From Aquibaculum arenosum (GTDB lineage: Bacteria > Pseudomonadota > Alphaproteobacteria > Kiloniellales > DSM-21159), in assembly GCF_029222965.1 (NCBI RefSeq), contig NZ_JARHUD010000002.1, positions 62,001 to 126,000 on the forward strand: a stretch of 64,000 nucleotides of DNA, read 5' to 3'. Below are positions 1 through 9,153 of the stretch, one piece after another; positions within the stretch are counted from its first letter, which is position 1; every line of letters starts with the position of its first letter. A model generated the notes under the pieces. The model had not been told where the DNA came from. It did no database searches and worked only from the letters and a program-made list of their open reading frames with translations. A program made the position numbers and the translations under genes.

Positions 1-97
1 GGCTGCGCGCAATCCACCGACCGCCCGCGTTCCTATCGAGCCTACGCGAACCCTACTATAGGTTAGCGCCCTGTGCCGCACTTTTTCATGCGTGCTC

Positions 98-2338
98 TCA
101 TGGGTAGAAGCGATTCCCCGCCGGGAAGCCGCGGGGCGCCATGCGGCCGGTGCTGGCGCGTCGGCCGAGCCATTCGCTGAGATCGCTTTCCGTGCGGGTC
201 CGTCCGCCTGCGGCAGCCCAGGAGAGACCGTCCGCCAGGCGCAGGCCCCGTGCATCGGACAGGCCGCCGTCCTTGTAGCGCTGCAGCATGACGCCGCGCC
301 CGCGCGCCATTTCCGGCAGCTCCGTCATGGGGAACACCAGCAGCTTGCGGTTCTCGCCCACCACGGCCACGTGATCATCCTCCGGGCTCAGGCGGCGGCA
401 GACGGCAGCTTCGCCGCCCTTGCCGGGATTGAGCACCTGCTTGCCATTCTTGGTCTGGGCCAGCACATCGTCCTCGGCGACCACGAAGCCCCGGCCATCG
501 CTGGAGGCCAGCAGCAGGCGTGCGCCCGGGCTGTGCACCAGCAGCGCGACCACATCCTGATCATTGGGCAGGTCGACCATCAAGCGCACCGGCTCGCCGA
601 AACCGCGCCCGCCGGGCAGCTTGTCGGCCGGCAGAGTGTAGAAGCGGCCATTAGTGGCGAAAAGCAGGATTTTGTCGGTGGTCTGGGCCTTCAGAGCGAA
701 GCGGCCGCGGTCCCCGTCCTTGTGCTTGGCATCGGAAACGTCGTCGTGATGACCCTTCAGGGCCCGGATCCAACCCTTCTCGGACAGCATCACTGTGATG
801 GGCTCGCGCTCGATCACGGCCTCCAGGGGGACGACCACTTCGGCCGGCGGCTCTGAGAGCTGCGTGCGGCGACGGCCCAGAGCGGTCTCGGGGCCGAACT
901 CCTCGCGCAGCGTTTCCATCTCCTGGCGCAACACCTGAAGGCGACGCGGCTCATCGGCCAGCAGGGCTTTCAGATCCTCCTGCTCCTCGCTGAGGCGGGT
1001 GTGCTCCCGACGCAGCTCCATCTCCTCCAGCTTGCGCAATGAGCGCAGGCGCATGTTGAGAATGGCTTCGGCCTGTGCATCGTTGAGCTCGAAGGTCTGC
1101 ATCAGCTCGGCCTTGGGCTCGTCCTCCTCGCGGATGATGCGGATGACCTCGTCGAGATTGAGAAAGGCGACGATGTAGCCTTCCAGCACTTCCAGGCGCC
1201 GGGCAATCTGCGCCAGGCGATGGCGGGTGCGCCGCAGCAGAACCTCGTGGCGATGGTCCAGATAGGCCCGCAGAACGGTCGGCAGGCTCATGACGCGGGG
1301 CGTGTTGTCCGCGTCCAGCACGTTCATGTTGAGCGGAATCCGCACTTCCAGATCGCTCTGCCGGAAGAGGGACTCCATCAGCACAGCGGGGTCGACGTTG
1401 CGGCTGCGCGGCTCCAACACCAGGCGCACCTCATCGGTCGACTCGTCCCGCACATCGCCCAACAGCACGAGCTTGCGGGCCAGCAGCAGGTCAGCGATCC
1501 GCTCCACCAGGCGCGATTTCGCCACCTGATAGGGGATCTCCGTGACGATGATCTGGTACTGCCCGCCTTTGAGCTGTTCGACCTCCCAGCGTGCACGCAG
1601 TCGGAAGGAGCCGCGACCGGTGCTGTAAGCCTCCAGCATAGAAGTTGGCGGCTCCACCAGTTCACCGCCCGTCGGGAAATCCGGTCCCGGCATGTGCTGC
1701 AGCAGCGCCGCCGTTTCGCTCTCCGGGTGATCGATCAGGTGGATCAGCGCATTGCAGATCTCGGCGACATTGTGCGGCGGAATGGCGGTCGCCATACCCA
1801 CGGCGATGCCCTGCGAGCCATTGGCCAGCAGGTTGGGAAAGGCCGACGGCAGCACCACCGGCTCTTCCGCCTCGCCGTCGTAGGTCGGCCGGAAGTCGAT
1901 GGTGTCCTCGTCGATGCCTTGCAGCAACCGGGACGCAACGGCGGTGAGGCGCGCTTCGGTGTAACGCATGGCGGCCGCGTTATCGCCATCGATGTTTCCG
2001 AAATTACCCTGGCCGTCGATCATGGGGTAGCGAAGCGAAAAGTCCTGTGCCAGCCGCACCAGCGCATCGTAGATCGACTGGTCCCCGTGCGGATGGAACT
2101 TACCCATTACGTCACCGACGACGCGGGCGGCCTTCTTGTACGGACCACCCGGGTCGAGCCGAAGCTGGCGCATCGCGTAAAGCAACCGCCGATGAACCGG
2201 CTTCAAGCCGTCCCGTACATCCGGCAGGGAACGGGACATAATGGTGGAAAGGGCATAGGCGAGATAACGATCCGAGAGCGCCTCGACGAGACGCACTTCC
2301 CGCACACTGCCGGTTTCCGTGGGCGCTTGCGAACTCAT
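98..2338 (-). CDS. parC: DNA topoisomerase IV subunit A (ParC)
   Basis: Type IIA topoisomerase subunit that, with ParE, decatenates and relaxes DNA. The 746-residue protein has the GyrA/ParC breakage-reunion domain at the N-terminus with HPHGD at about residues 82-86 and the catalytic Tyr126 in AAMRYTEAR, followed by a coiled-coil gate region (about 360-480) and a beta-pinwheel C-terminal domain. It is shorter than GyrA and lacks a clear GyrA box, which favours ParC. The residue matching E. coli ParC Ser80 is Gln87 ([13 protein letters not shown]), a form I recall from other alphaproteobacterial ParC proteins. A good ribosome site (AAGGGGAA) precedes the ATG. It is the last gene of the lepB-rnc-era-recO-parC series; little follows it before the window edge. 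Confidence 0.95.
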   Translation of the reverse strand: MSSQAPTETGSVREVRLVEALSDRYLAYALSTIMSRSLPDVRDGLKPVHRRLLYAMRQLRLDPGGPYKKAARVVGDVMGKFHPHGDQSIYDALVRLAQDFSLRYPMIDGQGNFGNIDGDNAAAMRYTEARLTAVASRLLQGIDEDTIDFRPTYDGEAEEPVVLPSAFPNLLANGSQGIAVGMATAIPPHNVAEICNALIHLIDHPESETAALLQHMPGPDFPTGGELVEPPTSMLEAYSTGRGSFRLRARWEVEQLKGGQYQIIVTEIPYQVAKSRLVERIADLLLARKLVLLGDVRDESTDEVRLVLEPRSRNVDPAVLMESLFRQSDLEVRIPLNMNVLDADNTPRVMSLPTVLRAYLDHRHEVLLRRTRHRLAQIARRLEVLEGYIVAFLNLDEVIRIIREEDEPKAELMQTFELNDAQAEAILNMRLRSLRKLEEMELRREHTRLSEEQEDLKALLADEPRRLQVLRQEMETLREEFGPETALGRRRTQLSEPPAEVVVPLEAVIEREPITVMLSEKGWIRALKGHHDDVSDAKHKDGDRGRFALKAQTTDKILLFATNGRFYTLPADKLPGGRGFGEPVRLMVDLPNDQDVVALLVHSPGARLLLASSDGRGFVVAEDDVLAQTKNGKQVLNPGKGGEAAVCRRLSPEDDHVAVVGENRKLLVFPMTELPEMARGRGVMLQRYKDGGLSDARGLRLADGLSWAAAGGRTRTESDLSEWLGRRASTGRMAPRGFPAGNRFYP

Positions 2339-2387
2339 GGATTCCCCTTCGCTGTTCGCGAGATACAGTAGGAGTCGGGCCCGGCCT

Positions 2388-3137
2388 TCACAAGCCGTTG
2401 TGCTCGGAACCCTCGGATGGTTGCTGTTCGAAACGTCTTGCCAGGCGCCCCCTGGCCGCGGGCAAGGGCCGATCCTGAGGATGAAAGACGTGCTTCTCCA
2501 GGAAATGCGCCGTCAGGCGCAGGCCCTGGGCCACCTCCAGCGGTCCACCGCCGCCACGCCCGATCAGGAAGCCCGGCAGTGGCAACAGCCGCTCCTTGTA
2601 GGGCTCCCCGGCAGCCAGGGAAACCGCCCTGCCCGTGCGCGGCGAAACGTAGGCCAATTGGTTGTTGTCGCCGCCCGCGGCGCACTGCGCGAGATCGAGA
2701 CCGAAGCCCAGCGCCCGCAGCATCAGAACTTCCCACTGGACATAGCTTTCGGCCCAAGCACTGGCCCGCAAGGCCGCAAGCAGCGCGGCAAAGCCCTCAT
2801 AGGCGCCCGGTTGGGCTTCGCGTTCCGGCAAGGCCGCTTCCGCAATAGCTGAAGCAGAGGAGAGCGCATCCAGGCGCGCCGGGTCGGCGAGAAAGCGCGC
2901 AGCATGCGCGTCGGTCAGTTCCAGTGTCAGCGTGCCAAGATGATCAGCGAGGCGCGCGCGCCAGTAAGCAGCCACGCCATTGCCCGGCTGCAAAACAGGG
3001 CGTTGGCGCGTGCCCTGCCCTCCCGGCAACAGCCCGGCGTGGCGCCCGTGCTCGCGGGTGAGCAACTGCACCACAGCGGCCGTTTCGCCATGCGGCCGGG
3101 CAGCCAGCACAAAGGCTTCGTCGCGCCACTCAATCAC
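2388..3137 (-). CDS. recO: DNA repair protein RecO
   Basis: RecO mediates RecFOR loading of RecA onto SSB-coated single-stranded DNA in gap repair. The 249-residue product has the usual N-terminal OB-fold start ([18 protein letters not shown]) and the central alphaproteobacterial RecO signature around [26 protein letters not shown]. The four-Cys zinc knuckle of some RecO proteins is not present, as is usual in this class. It lies 54 bp downstream of era and 49 bp upstream of parC, in the order typical of Rhodospirillales-like genomes, so it is probably co-transcribed with them. Length and start agree with the family. Confidence 0.93.
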   Translation of the reverse strand: MIEWRDEAFVLAARPHGETAAVVQLLTREHGRHAGLLPGGQGTRQRPVLQPGNGVAAYWRARLADHLGTLTLELTDAHAARFLADPARLDALSSASAIAEAALPEREAQPGAYEGFAALLAALRASAWAESYVQWEVLMLRALGFGLDLAQCAAGGDNNQLAYVSPRTGRAVSLAAGEPYKERLLPLPGFLIGRGGGGPLEVAQGLRLTAHFLEKHVFHPQDRPLPAARGRLARRFEQQPSEGSEHNGL

Positions 3138-3191
3138 ATTGATCGCCCATCACATCTACCAGGTTCTGGCAGGAACAACCGCCGGATGGGC

Positions 3192-4094
3192 CTAGGAGCG
3201 ATAGTCCAGACCCCAGTCGCGGTAGCGTTCCGGATCCTCCACCCAGCGCTCGCGCACCTTGACGAACAGGAAGAGGTGCACCCGGGTTTCCAGCATCTCT
3301 TCCAGCTCCTTTTGAGCCAGCCCGCGGATCTTCCGGACGGTTGCGCCTTTGGCGCCGATGGCCATGCGCTTGTGCGCTTCGCGCTGCACGTAGATCGTCT
3401 GGGTGATTTTCACCGAGCCGTCGCGAAAACTCTCCCAGGCCTCGGTTTCCACTGTAAGTGAATAGGGCAATTCGTCGTGGAGGTGGAGGAACAGCTTCTC
3501 CCGGGTGATCTCTGCGGCAAGCAGGCGCTGGGGCAAATCGGAGATCTCGTCTTCCGGATAGAGCCAGGGGCCTTCCGGCGCTTGGGCCGCCAGCCAAGCC
3601 AAAAGGTCCTCGACCCCATCGCCGGTCAGCGCCGAGATCATGAACACCCGCTCAAAAGGATAGGCTGCGTTCAGGTTCTGGGCGAGAGCGAGCAACGACT
3701 CCCGGCGCACATCGTCGACCTTGTTGATCGCCAGCACCACGCGCTTGCATTTGCGCTTGGCCAGTCCCTCCAACACCAAGGAGACCTGTTCGTCGTCGGC
3801 GGGCTTGCGCGCATCGTGCAGTACCACCACGAGGTCGGCATCCTCCGTGGCATCCCAGGCGGCCGCCACCATGGCCCGCTCCAGGCGTCGTTTAGGCGAG
3901 ACGAAGATACCCGGCGTGTCGACAAAGACGAGTTGCGTGTCCCCCTGCAGCGCGATGCCGCGAACCCGCGTGCGCGTCGTCTGGACTTTGTGCGTGACGA
4001 TGGAAACTTTCGCGCCAACAGCGCGGTTGATCAGCGTAGACTTCCCGGCGTTTGGCGGCCCGGCCAGGGCCACCACAGCACAACGCGTGCTCAT
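3192..4094 (-). CDS. era: GTPase Era
   Basis: Essential Ras-like GTPase that binds the 3' end of 16S rRNA and helps 30S maturation. All G motifs are visible: G1 GPPNAGKST, G2 around QTTRTRVRG, G3 DTPGI, G4 NKVD and G5 SALTGDG. The C-terminal third is the KH RNA-binding domain (AHKRMAIGAKGATVRKI region). Length of 300 residues is standard. The start codon overlaps the rnc stop by four bases (ATGA), so the two are translationally coupled, a pairing conserved across proteobacteria. Confidence 0.97.
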   Translation of the reverse strand: MSTRCAVVALAGPPNAGKSTLINRAVGAKVSIVTHKVQTTRTRVRGIALQGDTQLVFVDTPGIFVSPKRRLERAMVAAAWDATEDADLVVVLHDARKPADDEQVSLVLEGLAKRKCKRVVLAINKVDDVRRESLLALAQNLNAAYPFERVFMISALTGDGVEDLLAWLAAQAPEGPWLYPEDEISDLPQRLLAAEITREKLFLHLHDELPYSLTVETEAWESFRDGSVKITQTIYVQREAHKRMAIGAKGATVRKIRGLAQKELEEMLETRVHLFLFVKVRERWVEDPERYRDWGLDYRS

Positions 4095-4828
4095 GCCTCA
4101 GGCTCCACTGTCCCGCGCAAGCGTTCGAGCAGTTCACCCGCGGCAGCCTGCTCGGCCGCCCGCTTGGAACGGCCGCTGCCGTCAGCCGCCTCCTGCCCAT
4201 CAATGGAAACGCGGACGGCAAAGACAGGTTCATGGGCCGACCCGCTCCGCCCGACCTCACGGTAGTTCGGCAAGGGCAAGCCGCGCCCCTGGGCCCATTC
4301 CTGCAGCGCCGTCTTGTTGTCCTGAGGGGGCTTGAGATCGGCCTCGAGCAAGGGTTGCCAAAACCGCTCCACCAGTGGACGCACGGCGGCAAGACCACCG
4401 TCAAGATAAAGCGCGCCCAGCAAGGCTTCACAGCTGTCGGCCAAGATGGCGGGATTGTCGCGACCACCGCCGTCGGCGACGCTGGGTGACAGTCGCAGAT
4501 GTGACCCGAGGTTCAGCGCATGAGCCACCTGCGCCAGCGTGTCCTCGCGCACCAGCGCAGCATAGCGCTTGGCGAGTGCCCCTTCAGGTTCAGCGACAAA
4601 GCGGCGATAAAGCATGTCAGCCACCAGCAAGCCCAGCACCCGGTCACCCAGGAACTCAAGGCGCTCGTAGGAGCGACCGCCGTCGGTGCTGGCGTGGGTC
4701 ACGGCCTCCGTCAGCAAGTCCGGCTCCCGGAAGTGATGTCCAAGCCCCTGGGAAAAGGCCTGCAGATCCTCGGGCAGCAGCTCACGCGCGCCCTTGCGTC
4801 TGCTTCCGGCGGGGCGTGGCTTACTCAA
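4091..4828 (-). CDS. rnc: Ribonuclease III
   Basis: Double-strand-specific endoribonuclease for rRNA and mRNA processing. The signature ERLEFLGDRVLG with catalytic Glu and Asp, the second acidic site ADSCEALLGALYLDGG, and a C-terminal double-stranded RNA-binding domain starting near NKTALQEWAQG are all present. The start is uncertain. The open frame runs upstream to an ATG at 4933, inside lepB, but those extra residues look like lepB sequence read out of frame. I chose the TTG at 4828-4826, which overlaps the lepB stop (TTGAGTAA) and gives 245 residues beginning MSKPRPAGSRR, near the family length. An ATG at 4900 is the other option. Overlap on both sides with lepB and era indicates one operon. 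Confidence 0.93.
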   Translation of the reverse strand: MSKPRPAGSRRKGARELLPEDLQAFSQGLGHHFREPDLLTEAVTHASTDGGRSYERLEFLGDRVLGLLVADMLYRRFVAEPEGALAKRYAALVREDTLAQVAHALNLGSHLRLSPSVADGGGRDNPAILADSCEALLGALYLDGGLAAVRPLVERFWQPLLEADLKPPQDNKTALQEWAQGRGLPLPNYREVGRSGSAHEPVFAVRVSIDGQEAADGSGRSKRAAEQAAAGELLERLRGTVEPEA

Positions 4829-5576
4829 TGCGGTCGAAGATCCGACTGAAACGAATGGAAGTCGGCCAGTTCCAGATTTCCCAGAACCGCGCACTGCCAT
4901 CGTGGGAGAAGAAGACGATCTCGGCCCGACCAATCAGGTTTTCAAAGGGAACGAAGCCTACCTGTGAGGAACGGCTGTCCTGACTGCTGTCACGATTGTC
5001 GCCCATGGCAAAGTAGTGACCGGACGGCACCTCGAACACCCGCGTATTGTCGAAAGGCATGGCGTCACCGCGTTCCCAGATACGGTGGCTGACGCCGTTG
5101 GGCAGCGTTTCGATGTACTCCGTCACGCGCACGGGAAAGCCGCCCGTGGCGGAAATGACCGTTTCCCCGACACGCTGCCGCTCCACCGCGGCGCCGTTGA
5201 TGTGCAGGATACCGTCCACCACCTGGATGCGATCGCCGGGTAGCCCGACGATGCGCTTGATATAGTCCGTGGAGTTGTCGGTGGGCAGCTTGAAGACCGC
5301 GACGTCGCCGCGCTCCGGCACTTCACCCAGAAAACGGCCATTGATGATGGGCAGGTTCCAGGGCAGCGAGTACTGACTGTAGCCGTAGGAATACTTCGAG
5401 ACGAAGAGATAATCACCCACGAGCAGGGTGGGCAGCATGGATCCGGAGGGGATGGAGAAGGGCTCATAGGCAAAGGTGCGCAGCACGATGGCGATCAGGA
5501 CCGCATAGACCACTGTGCGGATGGTCTCGCCGATCCCGCCGCCTTCACTCTTCTTTTCCGACATAGTGGAATCCAT
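4821..5576 (-). CDS. lepB: Signal peptidase I
   Basis: Membrane serine protease that cleaves Sec and Tat signal peptides. The 251-residue protein has one N-terminal membrane segment (TVVYAVLIAIVLRTF), box B with the catalytic Ser in IPSGSMLPTLLVGDY, the catalytic Lys in DYIKRIVGLPGDR, and box E GDNRDSSQDSR. An open frame continues far upstream, but the ATG used here (MDSTMSEKK) follows a good ribosome site (TGAGGAC, about six bases away) and gives the normal length; the upstream part is out-of-frame sequence of the DUF2062 gene. It heads the lepB-rnc-era-recO-parC run. The usual alphaproteobacterial neighbours pdxJ and acpS are missing upstream. Confidence 0.95.
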   Translation of the reverse strand: MDSTMSEKKSEGGGIGETIRTVVYAVLIAIVLRTFAYEPFSIPSGSMLPTLLVGDYLFVSKYSYGYSQYSLPWNLPIINGRFLGEVPERGDVAVFKLPTDNSTDYIKRIVGLPGDRIQVVDGILHINGAAVERQRVGETVISATGGFPVRVTEYIETLPNGVSHRIWERGDAMPFDNTRVFEVPSGHYFAMGDNRDSSQDSRSSQVGFVPFENLIGRAEIVFFSHDGSARFWEIWNWPTSIRFSRIFDRIE

Positions 5577-5673
5577 AATGTCCTCATACGGCCGCGCCCT
5601 TTGGGGCCTTGGCGGGTATAGCCCCTGCAGGGGGAATTTGAAACCGCAGAGTGTTGAACTCCTGCGCAACCGA

Positions 5674-6255
5674 CTAAGTTCGTGGTCCGCCCCCTCGCCG
5701 AAAACGCGAGAGCTTCGCGCGCCGCTTGCTGCGCAGCAGGCGCAACCGCCGCGCGCGCTGATAGCCGCTGACAAGTCGTTGCACGGCAAAGAACACCCCG
5801 AACCACACCACAATGGCCGTCGGCAAGGAACCGACGAGCATAGGGAAGAAGACCTCGTTCGGATTGTCGAAAATGTAGCGCATCGAAAGATGCTGCGGCA
5901 GCGTCTCGATTTCCCGGGCATGACCAACCAGCCAGCGCCCAAAGGCAAAGGTCCACGCCCAGATGAAAGGGAAGGTCCAGGGATTGCCGACCGCGGTGCC
6001 TAAGGCGGAAGCCAAGACATTGCCCCGGACCAGCATCGCCAAAAGCGCACCGCCGAAGAAATGCATACCGATGAGCGGCGTGAAGGAGATGGCCGCGCCG
6101 CAGGCAAATCCAGCCGCAATACGATAGGGCGTGGCCGGCAGACGGCTGAGGCGGTGCGCAGCGTAACGCGCGCTGCGGCGCCAGCCCGGCCTCGGCCAGG
6201 CGGCCGCCCTTAACCGGTGCAGGAGCGGCTGCTTGTTCCGTCGCTTGAACAGCAT
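5674..6255 (-). CDS. DUF2062 domain-containing membrane protein
   Basis: Small membrane protein of unknown function with a DUF2062 domain. Of 193 residues, the centre carries the family pattern AAGFACGAAISFTPLIGMHFFGGALLAMLVRGN followed by GTAVGNPWTFP, and there are three or four hydrophobic segments. The N- and C-termini are strongly basic (RRRNK-like and RLRLLRSKRRAKLSRFRR). It sits between rsh and lepB, a position where alphaproteobacteria often carry this gene together with pdxJ and acpS. No enzymatic motif is seen. Family assignment is firm, function is not known. Confidence 0.85.
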   Translation of the reverse strand: MLFKRRNKQPLLHRLRAAAWPRPGWRRSARYAAHRLSRLPATPYRIAAGFACGAAISFTPLIGMHFFGGALLAMLVRGNVLASALGTAVGNPWTFPFIWAWTFAFGRWLVGHAREIETLPQHLSMRYIFDNPNEVFFPMLVGSLPTAIVVWFGVFFAVQRLVSGYQRARRLRLLRSKRRAKLSRFRRGGGPRT

Positions 6256-6343
6256 GGTATTCGCAGGTGCAGGGACAAAGGCGCTAGGGTCAAGCAGAGG
6301 CTGCTGTCAACACACTGTCCGCGACGAACTGACACGGCCGCGC

Positions 6344-8497
6344 TCAGCCTCTGGCCCGCTCGACGGACGAGATCACCGGCATGGCCCGGAGCGCCGCCAT
6401 AACATTGGTGAGGTGGCGCACGTCGGCAATCTCGAGGTCGATGAGCATTTCGAAGAAATCCAGCGAACGGTGCGTGATCTTCAGGTTGGTAATGTTGCCC
6501 GAGTTCTTGCCGATCACCGTGGACAAGGCGCCCAGGCTGCCCGGTTCGTTGGAGACCACGAGGTGCAGACGCCCGGTGAAGGGTTCGTCACTGTGACTGC
6601 GCTCCCAGCCGAGATCGACCCAGCGTTCCGGCGTGTCCTGGAAAGACTGAAGGGTTTCGCAGTCGATGGTGTGGACGGTCACGCCCTTGCCCGTGGTCAC
6701 GATGCCGACAATGCGGTCGCCCGGCAGAGGGTGGCAACAGTGCGCGAAGTGCACCGCCATACCCGGGATCAAACCCTTGATCGGAACCGCATGATTGCCA
6801 CCCTTGGCCCGGCGCGCCTTGGCGATGGGGACGACCTTGTTGTTGGCTTTGTCCTGATCCTTGACCCCAGGGAACACCGAAACCAGCACTTCACGCGCCG
6901 TGACGTTACCCTGCCCCACCCCGACGTAAACATCGGCAACGCTGTCGGCCTTCAACTTCTTCAGAACGCCGGCGACGGCCTTGTCGGTCAGATCGTAGCC
7001 TTCCTGCCGGAAAGCGCGGTCCACGAGTTGACGACCGAGATCGTGAAACTGCTCGCGCTGCTCCTGTCGGATGAAGCGCCGGATCGCCGCCTTCGCCTTG
7101 CCGGTGACGACGAAATTCTCCCAATCCGGCGAGGGGCGCTGTGCTTTAGAGGTGACGACCTCCACCTGGTCGCCGTTCTGCAGCATGGTGCGCACGGGCA
7201 CCATGCGGCCGTTGACCCGGCAACCCACGCAGGCGTTGCCCACCTCCGAGTGGACGGCATAGGCGAAATCGATGGGGGTCGCGCCACGCGGCAGCGCTAT
7301 CAGATCGCCCTTCGGCGTGAAGCAGAAGACCTGATCCTGATACATCTCGAGCTTGGTGTGCTCGAGAAACTCATCGGGGTTGGAAGCATGCTCCAGGATG
7401 TCGAGCAGTGCGCGGATCCAGCGGAACTGCCGGCCCTCCATCGGTTGCTCGTGGTCACCGGGGCCCTGTTTGTAACGCCAGTGAGCCGCCACACCGAACT
7501 CGGCGATCTCATGCATCGCCTGGGTGCGGATCTGTACCTCGATACGCTGCTTCAGGGGCCCGATAAGCCCCGTGTGAAGCGACTGGTAGGCGTTCAGCTT
7601 GGGAGTGGAGACATAGTCCTTGAAGCGACCGGGCACCACGGGATAGCGCGAGTGCAGCACGCCCAACGCCTGGTAGCAGTTCGTCACATCGCGCACGACG
7701 ATCCGAAAGGCCATGATATCCGCAAGCTGTTCGAAGCCGACGTTGCGGTGCTGCATCTTGCGCCAGATCGAGTAGGGCGACTTAATCCGGCCGGATACCC
7801 AGCCCTCGACGCCCTCCTCGGCCAGCGCGCGGGTCAACTCGTCGATGACCTTCTGGGTGACATCGCCGCCCCGATTGCTGAGGAAATCAAGTCGCGCGAC
7901 GATCGAGCTGCGGGCATCGGGATTGAGTTCGCTGAACGCAAGGTCCTCGAGTTCATTCTTGAAGCGCTCCAGGCCGATGCGCGCAGCCAAGGGCGCATAG
8001 ATATCCATGGTCTCACGGGCGATGCGCTTGCGTTTGTCCTCGGACTTTACGAAGTGCAGCGTGCGCATGTTGTGCAGCCGGTCTGCGAGCTTGACCAGCA
8101 GAACACGGATGTCTTCCGACATTGCCAGGACGAGCTTGCGGAAGTTTTCCGCCTGCTTGCTGCGTTCCGATTGCAGTTCCAATCGACCCAGCTTGGTGAC
8201 GCCGTCCACAAGGCGCGCGATCTCGGCCCCGAACAGCTTCTCAATGTCTTCCAGAGTGCCGTCGGTGTCCTCAACCACGTCATGCAAGAGCGCAGTGATG
8301 ATGGACTCCCCATCGAGCTTCAGCTCGGTGAGGATACCGGCGACTTCTATGGGGTGGGAAAAGTAAGGGTCGCCCGATGCGCGCTTCTGGCTGCCGTGCA
8401 TCTTCATCGCGTAGACATACGCGCGGTTCAGCCCGTCTTCGTCCGCTCCCGGATCGTATGACTTGACGCGCTCAACCAGTTCGAATTGCCGCAGCAT
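6344..8497 (-). CDS. rsh: Bifunctional (p)ppGpp synthetase/hydrolase (Rsh)
   Basis: Makes and degrades the stringent-response alarmone (p)ppGpp. The hydrolase half has the HD-domain residues His48 and His72-Asp73 (LLHDVVEDTDGT). The synthetase half shows GRIKSPYSIWRKM and the RxKD motif RFKDYVSTPK, typical of bifunctional enzymes rather than RelA. TGS domain (VFCFTPKGDLIALPRGATPIDFAYAVH) and C-terminal ACT domain follow. Length 717 is usual for an alphaproteobacterial Rsh. One oddity: the loop after RxKD reads PKLNAYQSLHT where PKPNGYxSLHT is usual. It lies downstream of rpoZ on the same strand but behind a strong terminator, so it needs its own promoter; TTGGCA and TAAATC hexamers 17 bp apart lie upstream at 8573-8601. 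Confidence 0.95.
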   Translation of the reverse strand: MLRQFELVERVKSYDPGADEDGLNRAYVYAMKMHGSQKRASGDPYFSHPIEVAGILTELKLDGESIITALLHDVVEDTDGTLEDIEKLFGAEIARLVDGVTKLGRLELQSERSKQAENFRKLVLAMSEDIRVLLVKLADRLHNMRTLHFVKSEDKRKRIARETMDIYAPLAARIGLERFKNELEDLAFSELNPDARSSIVARLDFLSNRGGDVTQKVIDELTRALAEEGVEGWVSGRIKSPYSIWRKMQHRNVGFEQLADIMAFRIVVRDVTNCYQALGVLHSRYPVVPGRFKDYVSTPKLNAYQSLHTGLIGPLKQRIEVQIRTQAMHEIAEFGVAAHWRYKQGPGDHEQPMEGRQFRWIRALLDILEHASNPDEFLEHTKLEMYQDQVFCFTPKGDLIALPRGATPIDFAYAVHSEVGNACVGCRVNGRMVPVRTMLQNGDQVEVVTSKAQRPSPDWENFVVTGKAKAAIRRFIRQEQREQFHDLGRQLVDRAFRQEGYDLTDKAVAGVLKKLKADSVADVYVGVGQGNVTAREVLVSVFPGVKDQDKANNKVVPIAKARRAKGGNHAVPIKGLIPGMAVHFAHCCHPLPGDRIVGIVTTGKGVTVHTIDCETLQSFQDTPERWVDLGWERSHSDEPFTGRLHLVVSNEPGSLGALSTVIGKNSGNITNLKITHRSLDFFEMLIDLEIADVRHLTNVMAALRAMPVISSVERARG

Positions 8498-8572
8498 TCA
8501 CCACTCAGTCCCGAATCAACCATTCACCTTTGCGGGGCAGCAAGGACACCGACCGATACGGCCGTAACTTAG

Positions 8573-8601
8573 GATTTAAGCATGCGCGCAGTCTCTGCCA
8601 A
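8573..8601 (-). promoter_or_regulatory. Possible sigma-70 promoter of rsh
   Basis: On the minus strand TTGGCA (8601-8596) and TAAATC (8578-8573) are separated by 17 bp. The -35 is good, the -10 weak. It falls between the rpoZ terminator and the rsh start, where a promoter is needed. Pattern only, no experimental support. Confidence 0.35.
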
Positions 8602-8633
8602 GCGGCAAGCCAGCAACACACCATGCTCGGAAA

Positions 8634-8662
8634 GAAAAAACGGCGCCGGGAGGCGCCGTTTT
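8634..8662 (-). terminator. Rho-independent terminator of rpoZ
   Basis: On the minus strand an 11-bp perfect stem (AAAACGGCGCC pairing with GGCGCCGTTTT) encloses a TCCC loop and runs into six Ts. It begins three bases after the rpoZ stop codon and separates rpoZ from rsh. Confidence 0.92.
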
Positions 8663-8665
8663 GCA

Positions 8666-9040
8666 TTATTCTTCGGCTTCGCCGGCCTGAACAGCACGCT
8701 CGTACTCGGCCTCGATGCTTTTGCCTGTCGCACCGCCAAGCACGCCCTCCTCGGCGAGGCCTGCGCTGAGCAGAGCCGTTTCCGAGAGATCGTCCTCTTC
8801 CGGCTCATCGACCTCGACATGGCGCTGCAGGCCGGAAATGAGGGACTGTTCAAGCGCCTCGCGGTCGATCGTTTCATCGGCGATCTCGCGCAGAGCCACG
8901 ACGGGGTTCTTGTCGTTGTCCCGATCCAGAGTCAGAGGAGCACCAGAGGAAATCTCACGCGCACGCTGGGCTGCGAGCATTACGAGATCGAAACGATTGG
9001 GAACCTGAAGAATGCAGTCTTCGACCGTGACGCGGGCCAT
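8666..9040 (-). CDS. rpoZ: RNA polymerase omega subunit
   Basis: Omega subunit that promotes assembly of RNA polymerase. The N-terminus [33 protein letters not shown] and the region [13 protein letters not shown] are diagnostic. The 124-residue length includes an acidic C-terminal tail ([12 protein letters not shown] and beyond), common in alphaproteobacteria. It has its own promoter and a terminator right behind the stop codon, so it forms a monocistronic unit next to rsh, the usual alphaproteobacterial neighbour; in other bacteria omega also carries part of the ppGpp site, which makes the pairing sensible. Confidence 0.95.
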   Translation of the reverse strand: MARVTVEDCILQVPNRFDLVMLAAQRAREISSGAPLTLDRDNDKNPVVALREIADETIDREALEQSLISGLQRHVEVDEPEEDDLSETALLSAGLAEEGVLGGATGKSIEAEYERAVQAGEAEE

Positions 9041-9090
9041 GGTGTGTACTCCGGTACCGGGCTGAAAATTTAGGGCGATCGCTTGCGCTG

Positions 9091-9119
9091 GTTATAGGCG
9101 CGCTGCACGGCCCATTCAA
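9091..9119 (-). promoter_or_regulatory. Sigma-70-type promoter upstream of rpoZ
   Basis: On the minus strand TTGAAT (9119-9114) and TATAAC (9096-9091) are spaced by exactly 17 bp, about 50 bases before the rpoZ ATG. Both hexamers are close to consensus. Confidence 0.6.
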
Positions 9120-9153
9120 GGGCAGCAGCAAGCACCACCGCGGCCGTCCGCGG

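Noticed and set aside
1220-2371. Long open frames on the strand opposite parC, rsh, uvrC, rarA and the dehydrogenase gene
   Set aside because: They mirror high-GC codon bias of real genes, contain no known domain, and overlap strongly supported genes over their whole length.
5577-5948. 124-residue N-terminal extension of signal peptidase I
   Set aside because: Overlaps DUF2062 in a different frame and lacks similarity; the internal ATG has a ribosome site.
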